Part shown: piece by piece, positions 42,134 to 51,327 of the stretch
Layout: the number at the start of each line of letters is the position of its first letter
How positions within the stretch are numbered: the first letter of the stretch is position 1
Made by a program: the position numbers and the translations under genes
Notes under the pieces: generated by a model
The model's database searches: none
The model's input: only the letters and a program-made list of their open reading frames with translations
What the model was told of the DNA's origin: nothing
Assembly (NCBI GenBank): GCA_002483345.1
Contig: DLHS01000009.1
Coordinates: 1 to 64,000, forward strand
Direction: 5' to 3'
DNA length: 64,000 nt
DNA from: Bacteroidetes bacterium UBA7662
GTDB taxonomy: Bacteria; Bacteroidota; Bacteroidia; UBA7662

Positions 42134-45100
42134 TTAATAATTCAGTGCAGGTGCCAGCCATTTCTCCGCTTCTTTTAAAGTAACACCACGCCTTACCGCA
42201 TAATCTGCCACCTGGTCCTTGCCTATTTTACCTACCCCGAAGTATTTGGCATCAGGATGGGCGAGATAGTAGCCACTAACAGCAGCTGCAGGCCACATGG
42301 CATAATGATCGGTAAGCACAAGGCCAATACGTTCTTCCACCTTCAGCACCTTCCAGAGGGTTCCCTTGTCGAGGTGATCGGGACAAGCCGGATACCCGGG
42401 GGCAGGGCGTATACCTCTGTATTTCTCCGCTATCAGGTCATCATTACTGAGGCGTTCACTGGGCTCATAGCCCCAATATTCTCTGCGGACGCGTTCATGG
42501 AGGTGTTCGGCAAAGGCTTCCGCCAAACGATCGGCCAACGACTTCAGCAGGATGGCGTTGTAGTCATCGTGCTTGGCTTCGAATGCTTTCGCCCTTTCCT
42601 CGGCACCAAAAATACCGATGGCAAACAGACCGAAATAGTCCTGAAAACCGGTTTCTTCCGGGGCAATAAAATCAGACAGGGCCAGGTTGGGGAGGCCTGT
42701 CGTTTTTTGGGATTGTTGTCGGAGGGTGAGGAATTTTGCTACTTCCTCTGCCGCTCCTCCCAGGGTAGGGGTCGGGGATGGTGTCCGGATGACAATATCA
42801 TCCCCCGCTGCATTGGCTTCAAACAGGCCAAACACCGCACGGGCATCAAGCCATTGTTCACGGATGATGGTTTTCAGCATCTGCTGGGCCTCCTCAAACA
42901 ACTTGGTAGCTGTCTCTCCAACCAGGGGGTCGTGCAGAATATCGGGGTATTTGCCATGCAATTCCCAGGCCTGGAAGAACGGTGTCCAATCTATGTAATC
43001 AGCTATCGTCTGTAAAGGGTACTGCCTGAATTCGTGTACCCCCGGCTGTTGCGGTACGCTCAGATCTGCCGGATCCCAGTTGATGGGAAAACAGTTGTTT
43101 CTGGCTTCCTCAATTGAAAGCAATACCTTTTCGCGACCGCGGCTGAGATAACCTTCTCTTAACTTATCGTAATCGGTTTTGGTATTGGCCGCAAAACCAT
43201 CCCGCTGCTCCGGACTCAGCAAGCTGCTCACAACGGGTACTGAACGACTCGCATCCAGCACATGCACCACGGTGCCACTGAATACGGGCGCAATTTTAAC
43301 GGCTGTATGTGCCCGGGAGGTGGTTGCTCCACCTATCAGAAGTGGCTTTTTAATGCCCAAACGTTCCATTTCAGAAGCCACAAACACCATTTCATCGAGT
43401 GAAGGTGTTATCAGACCTGACAGGCCTATCACATCTACTTCATGATGAAGGGCTGCTTCGAGTATTTTATCGCAACTGACCATCACCCCCAGGTCAACCA
43501 CATCATAATTATTGCATTGTAGTACGACACCAACAATGTTCTTACCTATGTCGTGTACATCGCCCTTTACCGTAGCCATCAGGATTTTACCCTTGGCCTG
43601 GCGGTTCTGACCCGGATTGGCCAGTTTTTCTGCTTCCAGATAGGGCATCAGATAAGCAACCGCCTTTTTCATGACGCGGGCGCTCTTCACGACCTGAGGC
43701 AGGAACATTTTACCGGCACCAAACAAATCGCCGACAACGTTCATACCGGCCATCAGCGGCCCTTCAATTACCTGTAACGGCTTATCGAATTCGTGGCGGG
43801 CTTCTTCCACATCCACATCAATATATTCATCTATTCCCTTGACGAGGGCATGGGTGAGACGCTCCTGAACGGGTGCCAGGCGCCAGCTTTCATCTTTAGC
43901 CACCGCTTCCTTGCCGGGACCACCTTTGTATTGTTCAGCAAGTTGAATTAAACGCTCCGTAGCATCGGGACGGCGGTTAAAAAGTACATCCTCCACATGC
44001 AAAAGAAGCTCTTTGTCGATTTCCTCGTACACTTCGATCTGACCGGCATTGACAATCCCCATGTCCATACCTGCCTGAATGGCATGGTACAGAAAAGCGG
44101 CATGCATGGCTTCACGCACCTTGTCGTTGCCCCGGAAAGAGAAGGAGATATTGCTCACCCCGCCACTGACTTTCACGCCCGGCAGGTTCTCTTTGATCCA
44201 TTTAGTGGCCTTGATGAAGTCGATGGCATAGTTATTATGTTCTTCTATACCCGTGGCGACTGTAAGGATATTCGGGTCAAAAATGATATCCTCGGCAGGG
44301 AAACCAACTTCTTTGGTAAGAATATCATAGGCCCGCTGACAGATTTCGATGCGACGCTCGTAGCTATCGGCCTGGCCCTGTTCATCAAATGCCATGACAA
44401 TGACAGCTGCACCATAGGCGAGTACCTGGTGAGCATAGTAGCGGAAACGCTCCTCCCCCTCTTTCATGGAGATAGAGTTGACAATAGCCTTTCCCTGCAC
44501 GCATTTCAGACCTGCTTCGATGACACTCCATTTGGAAGAGTCGATCATCACCGGAACACGGGCAATGTCGGGTTCGGCGGCAATCAGATTGAGAAAGCGG
44601 GTCATGGCTGCTTCTGAGTCGAGCATACCTTCGTCAAAATTCACGTCAATGACCTGAGCACCGCTTTCAACCTGCTGCCGGGCGACTTCCACCGCGGCAT
44701 CGAATTTTTCTTCCTTGATAAGTCTGGCGAACATGCGGGAGCCGGTAACGTTGGTCCGCTCGCCTACATTCACAAAATTGGTGGCTTTGGTGATGCTCAC
44801 CGGCTCCAGGCCACTCAGATGAAGTACAGACTCCAGTTCCGGCAAGGTGCGCGGTACATGCAATGCTGCTTCGGCGGCTATCTCGCGGATGTGATCGGGT
44901 GAGGTGCCACAACAACCGCCTATGATATTGACAAAGCTGTTGTCCAGAAAATCCTTGATCTGCGCACGCATCATGGCAGGCGATTCGTCGTATTCTCCGA
45001 AGGCGTTCGGTAAGCCGGCATTCGGGTGGGCAGAGATACGGTATTTACTGGCTTTCGACAATGATTGCAGGTGCGGGCGCATCTGTTTGGCTCCCAACGC

Positions 45101-45835
45101 GCAGTTTAAACCAATGCTGAGCAACGGCAGGTGCGACATGGAGTACAGAAATGCCTCTACCGTCTGTCCTGAGAGGGTACGGCCACTGTTGTCGGTAATG
45201 GTACCGCTGACCATAATGGGCAGGGGTTGCTGCGACCGGTCGCGGAAATATCTATCAATGGCATACAACGCCGCCTTGGCATTGAGGGTATCAAAAATTG
45301 TTTCAACCAGCAGCAAATCCACCCCTCCGTCTACCAATCCCTGCACCTGTTCGTAATAGGCTTCGACCAGTTCATCAAAGCTGATACTCCGGAAGCCCGG
45401 ATTATTTACATCAGGGCTGATGCTGGCTGTTTTATTGGTGGGACCGATGGCACCTGCCACAAAACGGGGTTTGTCCGGATGCAAAGCCGTGAAATCTGCT
45501 GCTACTTTTTTGGCTATGCGGGCTGATTCCAGGTTCAACTCATAACTCAGGGCCTCCATGTGGTAATCTCCCATGGAAACGCGCTGCGCATTGAAGGTAT
45601 TGGTTTCTGCAATGTCTGCGCCGGCCTCAAAATAGGCCCGGTGGATATTTTCTATGATTTGTGGCTGGGTAAGAGAAAGGAGTTCGTTATTGCCTTTGAG
45701 ATCAGAGGCCCAGTCTTTGAAACGCTCACCCCGGTAATCAGCCTCTGAGAGTTTATAATTCTGAATTTGCGTACCCATGGCGCCGTCCAGGACCAGGATG
45801 CGTTTTTTGAGTTCTTGTTGTATATCGTATTGCAT
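42134..45835 (-). CDS. metH: Cobalamin-dependent methionine synthase
   Basis: A full-length MetH of 1233 aa that transfers the methyl group of methyl-THF to homocysteine. Domains in order: homocysteine-binding (starting LDGAMGTQIQ, with the zinc cysteines around GGCCGTSPDH), pterin-binding (NVGERTNVTGS), a helical cap, the B12-binding Rossmann domain with DVHDIGKNIV (the cobalt-ligand His), and the C-terminal activation domain that binds SAM and a reductase. I use ATG 45835: the frame opens 4 codons earlier at a TTG inside a terminator U-tract. Expression is controlled by a SAM-I riboswitch whose terminator abuts the start codon. Confidence 0.96.
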   Translation of the reverse strand: MQYDIQQELKKRILVLDGAMGTQIQNYKLSEADYRGERFKDWASDLKGNNELLSLTQPQIIENIHRAYFEAGADIAETNTFNAQRVSMGDYHMEALSYELNLESARIAKKVAADFTALHPDKPRFVAGAIGPTNKTASISPDVNNPGFRSISFDELVEAYYEQVQGLVDGGVDLLLVETIFDTLNAKAALYAIDRYFRDRSQQPLPIMVSGTITDNSGRTLSGQTVEAFLYSMSHLPLLSIGLNCALGAKQMRPHLQSLSKASKYRISAHPNAGLPNAFGEYDESPAMMRAQIKDFLDNSFVNIIGGCCGTSPDHIREIAAEAALHVPRTLPELESVLHLSGLEPVSITKATNFVNVGERTNVTGSRMFARLIKEEKFDAAVEVARQQVESGAQVIDVNFDEGMLDSEAAMTRFLNLIAAEPDIARVPVMIDSSKWSVIEAGLKCVQGKAIVNSISMKEGEERFRYYAHQVLAYGAAVIVMAFDEQGQADSYERRIEICQRAYDILTKEVGFPAEDIIFDPNILTVATGIEEHNNYAIDFIKATKWIKENLPGVKVSGGVSNISFSFRGNDKVREAMHAAFLYHAIQAGMDMGIVNAGQIEVYEEIDKELLLHVEDVLFNRRPDATERLIQLAEQYKGGPGKEAVAKDESWRLAPVQERLTHALVKGIDEYIDVDVEEARHEFDKPLQVIEGPLMAGMNVVGDLFGAGKMFLPQVVKSARVMKKAVAYLMPYLEAEKLANPGQNRQAKGKILMATVKGDVHDIGKNIVGVVLQCNNYDVVDLGVMVSCDKILEAALHHEVDVIGLSGLITPSLDEMVFVASEMERLGIKKPLLIGGATTSRAHTAVKIAPVFSGTVVHVLDASRSVPVVSSLLSPEQRDGFAANTKTDYDKLREGYLSRGREKVLLSIEEARNNCFPINWDPADLSVPQQPGVHEFRQYPLQTIADYIDWTPFFQAWELHGKYPDILHDPLVGETATKLFEEAQQMLKTIIREQWLDARAVFGLFEANAAGDDIVIRTPSPTPTLGGAAEEVAKFLTLRQQSQKTTGLPNLALSDFIAPEETGFQDYFGLFAIGIFGAEERAKAFEAKHDDYNAILLKSLADRLAEAFAEHLHERVRREYWGYEPSERLSNDDLIAEKYRGIRPAPGYPACPDHLDKGTLWKVLKVEERIGLVLTDHYAMWPAAAVSGYYLAHPDAKYFGVGKIGKDQVADYAVRRGVTLKEAEKWLAPALNY

Positions 45836-45862
45836 AAAAAAAGCCAAACGTTTCGTTTAGCT
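45836..45862 (-). terminator. Intrinsic terminator of the SAM riboswitch, directly before metH
   Basis: On the minus strand the 9-bp stem AGCTAAACG / CGTTTGGCT (one GU pair) with loop AAA (45842-45862) is followed by a U-tract (45836-45841) that ends at the metH ATG. This fits transcription termination in the presence of SAM. Confidence 0.8.
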
Positions 45863-45928
45863 CATCCCCGAAGGTTCGGGTACAGACTTGCAAGTAGCAC
45901 ACAGCCCTTTTCAGCTGTTTCCTGCTTG

Positions 45929-46053
45929 CTCATCTCCTGCCTCAGTTATTTGTTAGTGGCAGCGGAATTGGCACCAGACCACCGTGAGGCAAGTGTCTCA
46001 CGCTGCGGTTGCCAGGACTTCGTAGGGCCGTTCCCTCCGTCCTTCTGGATAAG
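45929..46053 (-). promoter_or_regulatory. SAM-I (S-box) riboswitch
   Basis: On the minus strand the leader carries the S-box core: CTTATCC at the 5' end, GGAGGGAACGGCCC, then GAAGTCCTGGCAACC, and the later GGTGCCAATTCC. P1 pairs CTTATC (46053-46048) with GATGAG (45934-45929). P4 pairs CTGCC with GGCAG just before it. The aptamer is followed by a terminator hairpin at 45836-45862. It senses S-adenosylmethionine and should shut off metH, and probably metF, when SAM is high. Confidence 0.92.
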
Positions 46054-46059
46054 CTTTTG

Positions 46060-46090
46060 CAAAGATAACACTTCGGCTGTTTAATTCAAA
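46060..46090 (-). promoter_or_regulatory. Bacteroidota sigma-A promoter of the metH leader
   Basis: On the minus strand TTTG (46090-46087), a 19-nt spacer and TATCTTTG (46067-46060) match the TTTG-N19-TAnnTTTG consensus exactly. The expected start point falls at about 46053, the first base of the riboswitch aptamer. Confidence 0.8.
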
Positions 46091-46119
46091 ATGTCAAAAA
46101 TATCGCAAACAGGATAAAA

Positions 46120-46806
46120 TTACTTTTTTACAAAGTGTCCTATCAGCAGGCCATACGCACCGCCATCATAAGGCTCCGCTAACCGGATACTCTCATAAAT
46201 CTTCGTTCCCCGCCTGAATTGTTGGTGCCATTGCTTTTCAAGATTGCCTGCAAGGCGTTCTGAAAAATCCCACCCTACTACCGTAGGTTCACAGAGAGCA
46301 GGCCTGCTGTGTATGTCTGATATAAGCAAAAAATCACCTCCAGGCTTTAAAACACGGCAAATCTCAGAGATAGCCGCGTCAAAATCATCCACATGGTCCA
46401 GCGAATTAAATGAACTCACCAAATCGAAAGAATTGCTTTCAAAGGGCATCAACTCTGCCGCTGCAGGCACATATTTCATGCGATGTTTCCCTTTGTTTAA
46501 CTTCAGATACTGATTAGCCAGCGGGTCTAAACCAAAACAATCCGCTGAGGATGGCGCCCACTCCAGGCTTCCGCGGGGACCACAACCTACATCCAGTATT
46601 TTTTTGCCTTCATAGTAGGTTGTTTCGAGACCAAAGCCCTCCGTAAAAACCCATTGATAGTGCCTGTTGGTAAGGCTACCTCCTTCTTTGAGACATTTCA
46701 TGAGCCAATACAAGTATTCAAAGAGGTATTTAGCCCTTTTCTGCCCCAGCAGAAAGACCATAAGTGCTCCTGTTTTGTCGTATAAAAACAACCTTACTCC
46801 ATTCAT
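46120..46806 (-). CDS. Class I SAM-dependent methyltransferase
   Basis: A 228-aa methyltransferase with a Rossmann core. Motif I is ILDVGCGPRGSLEW; motif II (VPAAAELMPFESNSFDLVSSFNSLDHV) and the post-motif VLKPGGDFLLISDIHS are complete. The N-terminal 60 residues are basic and aromatic and unlike common quinone or RNA enzymes; the overall style resembles methyltransferases of surface-polysaccharide loci. No sugar genes are adjacent. It sits in an AT-rich stretch between metH and a lipoprotein gene, unlike its surroundings, and may be a recent arrival. Substrate is unknown. Confidence 0.78.
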   Translation of the reverse strand: MNGVRLFLYDKTGALMVFLLGQKRAKYLFEYLYWLMKCLKEGGSLTNRHYQWVFTEGFGLETTYYEGKKILDVGCGPRGSLEWAPSSADCFGLDPLANQYLKLNKGKHRMKYVPAAAELMPFESNSFDLVSSFNSLDHVDDFDAAISEICRVLKPGGDFLLISDIHSRPALCEPTVVGWDFSERLAGNLEKQWHQQFRRGTKIYESIRLAEPYDGGAYGLLIGHFVKK

Positions 46807-47212
46807 AGGTTCATATCCAGACAGGGATCAGCATTCCAGTCATGCCTGACCCAATTTAAAAGCACAATTATAGGCAAACAGTACCTAATTAGAAACAAGC
46901 GGAAACATCAATATGCTATTCTCAGGAGACAAGCTTTTTTTTTGATTTTAAATCATTATTATAATTCAATTAATAATTATTCCTGGTTAGTATTTCTCTC
47001 CTTTTTCCCAACATCCTAACACAGATTAATTTGATTTCTGGTGCCTATTGACTAAAATAGCATCTTCATGAAGCGTTTGGTTTTAAAGGTGAAATCGCTT
47101 GTGGCGTAAGCTTTCTGATGGCTGGCGGGAGCTTTCATCCAAAATATAACGTATTCAACAGGGGGTTAACACGTATCTGCCGGGCACATACAAGGAGTAC
47201 CATTCACGAAAA
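46807..47212. other. AT-rich gene-free spacer
   Basis: About 400 nt between divergent genes. The part at 46930-47060 is markedly richer in A and T than the rest of the window (for example TAATTCAATTAATAATTATT). I see no coding frame, RNA gene or repeat pair, only the likely promoters of the methyltransferase and the lipoprotein. Confidence 0.6.
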
Positions 47213-48256
47213 ATGACAACAAAATATACACTTGGAGCTCCATTGAGCTTTGTTTCCATAGTCCTGGCATTTTTAACAGCCTGTACTTCCGGGCCGGGCG
47301 AAACCGCCCCTTCTTTTAAATTACCCTACGAAGGGCATGTAGCCTTCCATACCCTGCCGCAGGCTCATTACAAAAGGACCCTGAAAGACACCTTGTTTTA
47401 CCACTTCAAAGACTATTCAACCTATCGTATACTCCCGAAGGTCAGAGAACTGGGCCAACAAATGCCCGAAAGATTTTTTGAGGTAGATAAACGTTTGTAT
47501 TACCTCCATCAACAAGGTGTTTTTGATTTTGGAAGCCGCAGGTTTCACCCTTTCAGTAATAAAAAAATAGCAAGTATCGTATCTCACAGCCAGTCCATTG
47601 TACAGTTTAATGGCCAAATAATATTCCAGCTGACATATGCCGATGAACCTGTCATCTCCGACCAACTGATCCATGCCAGTTTCCTTCAAAAACCCGGATT
47701 GGCAGCCTTCCGCTTACCTCTGATGGAAGACAGTCTGAAACTGACCTTTTTACCCGTTAGCAGGCAACCCGAAAAGGAAATACCCGCCAATGTTTTCCCG
47801 GGCTCTTCTTTTTATGTAAGTATGAACGACAGCAGCCTCCTCATCTCCTACAAGTCTTACCCCCATATCCAAAGCTGGCAAAGTCAGGATACAGCCGCCC
47901 GGCTGATTACCCGCTTTAAACCCCTGACCGGGTTTGGACAACGTCCCTTTCCATTCGGAGAAACATCCATTTCCAAAAGGAAGGTCTATTTTAAAGGGCA
48001 GCCGTTTTACTTCGAAGCCTATCCGGAGGGACAAAAGATTTACAGACTCCTTAAAACCAGAAAAAAACTTTACTTGTGTGTTGCAGATTTGGAAGCAGGT
48101 GTTTCCCGTTACATCCACATACCGGCAGATCATGGGGTTGTTACACTTCTTAAAGCGGGCAACCATGTATTTTACATTAAAGTAAAGTTTGAAAAGGCAC
48201 ATCGGCTGGTTCAGCATCGTCCGGTAGAAGAGCTGATAGATTTGTACGAACGATGA
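47213..48256 (+). CDS. Lipoprotein of unknown function (DUF4221-like)
   Basis: A 347-aa lipoprotein (signal ending FLTACTS). The mature part is beta-rich with repeated short segments like YLHQQGVFDFGSRRF and KLYLCVADLEAGVSRYIHIP, similar in rhythm to six-bladed propeller lipoproteins of Bacteroidota such as DUF4221. The family match is tentative. It is a single gene between the AT-rich spacer and a simple-sequence repeat; a surface or periplasmic location is the only firm inference. Confidence 0.6.
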   Translation: MTTKYTLGAPLSFVSIVLAFLTACTSGPGETAPSFKLPYEGHVAFHTLPQAHYKRTLKDTLFYHFKDYSTYRILPKVRELGQQMPERFFEVDKRLYYLHQQGVFDFGSRRFHPFSNKKIASIVSHSQSIVQFNGQIIFQLTYADEPVISDQLIHASFLQKPGLAAFRLPLMEDSLKLTFLPVSRQPEKEIPANVFPGSSFYVSMNDSSLLISYKSYPHIQSWQSQDTAARLITRFKPLTGFGQRPFPFGETSISKRKVYFKGQPFYFEAYPEGQKIYRLLKTRKKLYLCVADLEAGVSRYIHIPADHGVVTLLKAGNHVFYIKVKFEKAHRLVQHRPVEELIDLYER

Positions 48257-48433
48257 CCCGCATACAATAGCAGCCTTATCAGACCATCACAGCTAGTCCC
48301 GGCATGCTGCGTTATCCACCGACGCCTGCAGGTGCAGCCGACGGCACCAAGCGTCCGGCTGTTACCGGTCAACAGATTTTCCGCTCACCCCCACTCTCCC
48401 GCCAGACACAGTCAATCCACTCTCCACTCCACA

Positions 48434-48482
48434 CTCTCCACTCTCCACTCTCCACTCTCCACTCTCCACTCTCCACTCTCCA
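48434..48482. repeat. Heptanucleotide microsatellite (CTCTCCA)7
   Basis: Seven perfect tandem copies of CTCTCCA, with imperfect copies on both sides (about 48411-48489). It lies in the ~290-nt gap before the esterase gene, within 60-110 nt of its ATG. The unit length is not a multiple of three, and copy-number change could alter spacing of promoter elements. No other feature is seen in this gap. Confidence 0.9.
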
Positions 48483-48546
48483 CTCCACCCCCCGATAGCA
48501 CAAATATCCGGCGCAATGATTAACTTCTCCCGCCAAACCCAATACC

Positions 48547-49275
48547 ATGCAACGCCACCTCGACCACTGGCATAGCCCCTCCCTGAACAAGGATATGCCC
48601 ATTGCCTCTTATGGCCATTATGGATTTGCTCTTCTGCTCGTCCCGACTGCAGCAGCAGATTATCTTGAATACGAACGTTTTCAACTCCTCGACAGTCTGC
48701 AGGAGCACCTCAACGGAGGCAAAATAAGGGTCTTTTCGGTCGACAGCATCAACAATGAAAGCTGGCTCAACAACCAGATGCATCCCGGAAACAAAGCCGA
48801 ACGACACGATCAGTGGAACAATTATATCTTTCAGGAAGTGATTCCCTACATAAAAAAGGCAACCTCGGCCGAAACACCCATCGTGGTTGCCGGTGCTTCA
48901 TTCGGGGCATTGCACAGCATGAACCTTTTTTTACGCCGGCCTGATCTGATTAATGGGGTGATAGCCATGAGCGGTGTTTATAACCTGATGGAATACACCA
49001 AAGGATTCTACAACGACAAAGTATACTTCAACAGCCCTTCTCATTACATCCCGAATCTGGAAGACCACCACCTGCTGGAAACCATCCGGGCTGGCCGGAT
49101 CATCGTATCCACCGGAAGCGGGGCCTATGAAGATCCGGGGGCTTCCCGCGATTTCGGAGGTGTGCTCAACAGCAAAAATATTCCACACGAACTGAGTATA
49201 TGGGGACAGGAATGGACCCATGATTGGCCTACCTGGCGGGAAATGTTGCCATTTTTTATCCGTGAACGCTTCTGA
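48547..49275 (+). CDS. Esterase family alpha/beta hydrolase
   Basis: A 242-aa cytoplasmic protein with no signal. The nucleophile elbow is GASFGA in VVAGASFGALHSMNLFLRRPD, and the C-terminal EWTHDWPTWREMLPFFI carries the catalytic His as in esterase D-type proteins. The strand VIAMSGVYNL is typical. Relatives include feruloyl or S-formylglutathione esterases and many uncharacterised enzymes. A heptamer repeat lies just upstream. It is followed by a CoA-transferase gene after about 110 nt. Substrate unknown. Confidence 0.8.
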   Translation: MQRHLDHWHSPSLNKDMPIASYGHYGFALLLVPTAAADYLEYERFQLLDSLQEHLNGGKIRVFSVDSINNESWLNNQMHPGNKAERHDQWNNYIFQEVIPYIKKATSAETPIVVAGASFGALHSMNLFLRRPDLINGVIAMSGVYNLMEYTKGFYNDKVYFNSPSHYIPNLEDHHLLETIRAGRIIVSTGSGAYEDPGASRDFGGVLNSKNIPHELSIWGQEWTHDWPTWREMLPFFIRERF

Positions 49276-49361
49276 AATTCCTTTAAACATCTGAATCACT
49301 GCGTCTTATTTATTTCATGAAAAAGATAAGATTGTCCTTTTCTATTTTGGATAAATTTATC

Positions 49362-49369
49362 TAATTTTG
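49362..49369 (+). promoter_or_regulatory. Bacteroidota -7 element (TAATTTTG)
   Basis: An exact TAnnTTTG match, 19 nt upstream of the CoA-transferase start. No TTTG at the ideal -33 spacing; a TTG at 49332 is too far and a TTTG at 49346 too near. Confidence 0.45.
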
Positions 49370-49388
49370 ACTCATCAAACCATTACCC

Positions 49389-50663
49389 ATGTTTAAAAAA
49401 GCCGTAACCCCCGAACAAGCCGTTGCCCTCATTCGCTCTGGTGATCACGTTTACATTCAGGGAGCTGCCGCCACGCCCCTGCGACTGGTTGAAGCACTCA
49501 CCGCCCGGCACGCCGAACTGCGGGATGTAGAATTATACCACATGCACACCGAAGGCAAAGCTGATTATACCCGTCCGGAATTTGCCGACAGCTTTCAGGT
49601 AAGCGCTTTTTTTATCGGCGGTAACATCCGGCCATCTGTACAGTCTGGTCATTCTCAGTATATACCAATCTTTCTAAGCGAGATCCCTTTGTTGTTCCGG
49701 CGTGAAATTCTGCCGGTAGACGTGGCGCTCATCCATGTTTCACCGCCGGACGCCCACGGTTTCTGCTCTCTTGGCACCTCCGTAGATGCATCTCATGCTG
49801 CCCTGGAGAAGGCACGCATCGTAATCGCGCAGGTTAACAAAAAAATGCCCCGCTCACATGGCGACGGGCTGGTACCGCTGAGTCGCTTTGACGCCTATAT
49901 TGAAGTAGACGAATACCTCCCCGAGCACGATCTGGGAGAACCTGATGACATCGAAACCCTGATTGGCCAGCATGTTGCCAGCCTGGTAGAAGATGGAGCC
50001 ACCCTTCAGATGGGCATCGGGGGTATTCCAAACGCCGCGCTCAAATTCCTGGGCAACCACAAACACCTGGGTATCCATACTGAAATGTTCTCCGACGGCG
50101 TACTCCCGCTCATTGAAAAAGGCGTGATCGACGGGTCTCTCAAACGGGTACACCCCGGTAAAATCGTCTCTACCTTTGCCATGGGCACCCAAAAACTATA
50201 TGACTTCATCCACGACAATCCACAGGTTGCCATGCTGGATGTACAATATGTAAACGATACGGCTGTCATCCGGCGCAATCCAAGGGTAACTGCCATCAAT
50301 TCAGCAATCGAAATCGACCTCACCGGTCAGGTTTGCGCCGACTCCATCGGTTACAAAATGTATTCCGGGGTGGGTGGTCAGATGGACTTTATCCGGGGTG
50401 CATCGCTCTCGGAAGGCGGCCGGCCTATCATCGCCCTGCCTTCTCAGACAGCCAGAGGTATCAGCAAAATTGTACCTGCCCTGAAAGAAGGTGCCGGTGT
50501 GGTCACTACCCGAGCCCACGTTCATTTTGTGGTGACTGAGTTTGGAGTCGTGGATTTATATGGCAAAAACCTGAAACAGCGTGCCCATGCCCTCATCAAC
50601 ATCGCCCATCCCGACCACCGGGAGGCGCTGAGCGAGCTGGCATGGAATCGTTTTGGCAGATAA
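49389..50663 (+). CDS. Acetyl-CoA hydrolase/transferase family protein
   Basis: A 424-aa CoA-transferase of the 4-hydroxybutyrate/acetate CoA-transferase type. The two-domain fold is visible, with QMGIGGIPNAALKFL and HTEMFSDGV, and the glutamate of SAIEIDLTGQV is placed as the thioester-forming residue. The GVGGQMDFIRGA motif is present. It moves CoA between acetyl-CoA and another carboxylate, which could serve butyrate- or hydroxybutyrate-type metabolism. No dedicated pathway partner is adjacent; an esterase gene lies upstream and thiol peroxidase downstream. Confidence 0.88.
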   Translation: MFKKAVTPEQAVALIRSGDHVYIQGAAATPLRLVEALTARHAELRDVELYHMHTEGKADYTRPEFADSFQVSAFFIGGNIRPSVQSGHSQYIPIFLSEIPLLFRREILPVDVALIHVSPPDAHGFCSLGTSVDASHAALEKARIVIAQVNKKMPRSHGDGLVPLSRFDAYIEVDEYLPEHDLGEPDDIETLIGQHVASLVEDGATLQMGIGGIPNAALKFLGNHKHLGIHTEMFSDGVLPLIEKGVIDGSLKRVHPGKIVSTFAMGTQKLYDFIHDNPQVAMLDVQYVNDTAVIRRNPRVTAINSAIEIDLTGQVCADSIGYKMYSGVGGQMDFIRGASLSEGGRPIIALPSQTARGISKIVPALKEGAGVVTTRAHVHFVVTEFGVVDLYGKNLKQRAHALINIAHPDHREALSELAWNRFGR

Positions 50664-50724
50664 GCAACCTTCCGCTGCAACTTTTCAGCCTACAGGGGTG
50701 TTCTTACTTTTTTAATCCTACTTC

Positions 50725-51225
50725 ATGGCACAAATCACCCTGGGAGGTACTCCCGTCCATACTTCCGGACAGTTACCGCAAAAAGGTCAAAAGGCACCGG
50801 AATTTACGCTCACTGGTTCTGATCTGAAAGATGTAAATCTTTCTGACCTGCAAGGTCAGCGGTTGGTACTCAATATCTTTCCGAGCATTGATACGAATGT
50901 TTGCGCCAGTTCTGTTCGTAAGTTCAATGCCGAAGCCGCGTCTCTGGAGAATACAAGAGTACTGAATATCAGCCGGGATTTACCTTTTGCACACAAACGT
51001 TTCTGTGCTGCTGAGGGCATTGAAAATGCCGTTTGCCTGGCCGAGTACAAAAACCATGCTTTTGGTAAAAACTATGGCGTTGAGATGGAAGATGGCAATC
51101 TGGCAGGTTTGCTGAGCAGAGCTGTTGTGGTAGTAGACGAGCAAGGCAGTGTAATTTATGCCGAGCAGGTCCCTGAAATTAAACAGGAGCCGGATTATGC
51201 CGCTGCACTGGCGGTTCTAAAGTAA
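50725..51225 (+). CDS. tpx: Thiol peroxidase (Tpx)
   Basis: An atypical 2-Cys peroxiredoxin of 166 aa that reduces hydroperoxides with thioredoxin. The peroxidatic C60 is in PSIDTNVCASSVR and the resolving C94 in HKRFCAAEGI, the spacing of Tpx. The N-terminal GTPVHTSGQLPQKGQKAPEF and the LLSRAVVVVD segment complete the family pattern. It follows the CoA-transferase by about 60 nt. Confidence 0.94.
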   Translation: MAQITLGGTPVHTSGQLPQKGQKAPEFTLTGSDLKDVNLSDLQGQRLVLNIFPSIDTNVCASSVRKFNAEAASLENTRVLNISRDLPFAHKRFCAAEGIENAVCLAEYKNHAFGKNYGVEMEDGNLAGLLSRAVVVVDEQGSVIYAEQVPEIKQEPDYAAALAVLK

Positions 51226-51327
51226 TTATCCCCGCTCAAAGCAACTTCACTGCGCCTGAAAATCATAAAAAATCCCGCTCGGGCCGGACATGCATAAAAC
51301 CCGTGTCCCGGCATCGGCTGGACAGGA

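Noticed and set aside
42257..43015. A 252-codon plus-strand frame inside metH.
   Set aside because: It overlaps the conserved activation domain of metH and has no family features.
46807..47212. A possible replication origin in the AT-rich spacer.
   Set aside because: No DnaA boxes, dnaA or parAB genes, or strand asymmetry evidence near it.
48304..48523. Short open frames through the heptamer microsatellite.
   Set aside because: They encode only repeated STLHSPL-type units created by the DNA repeat.
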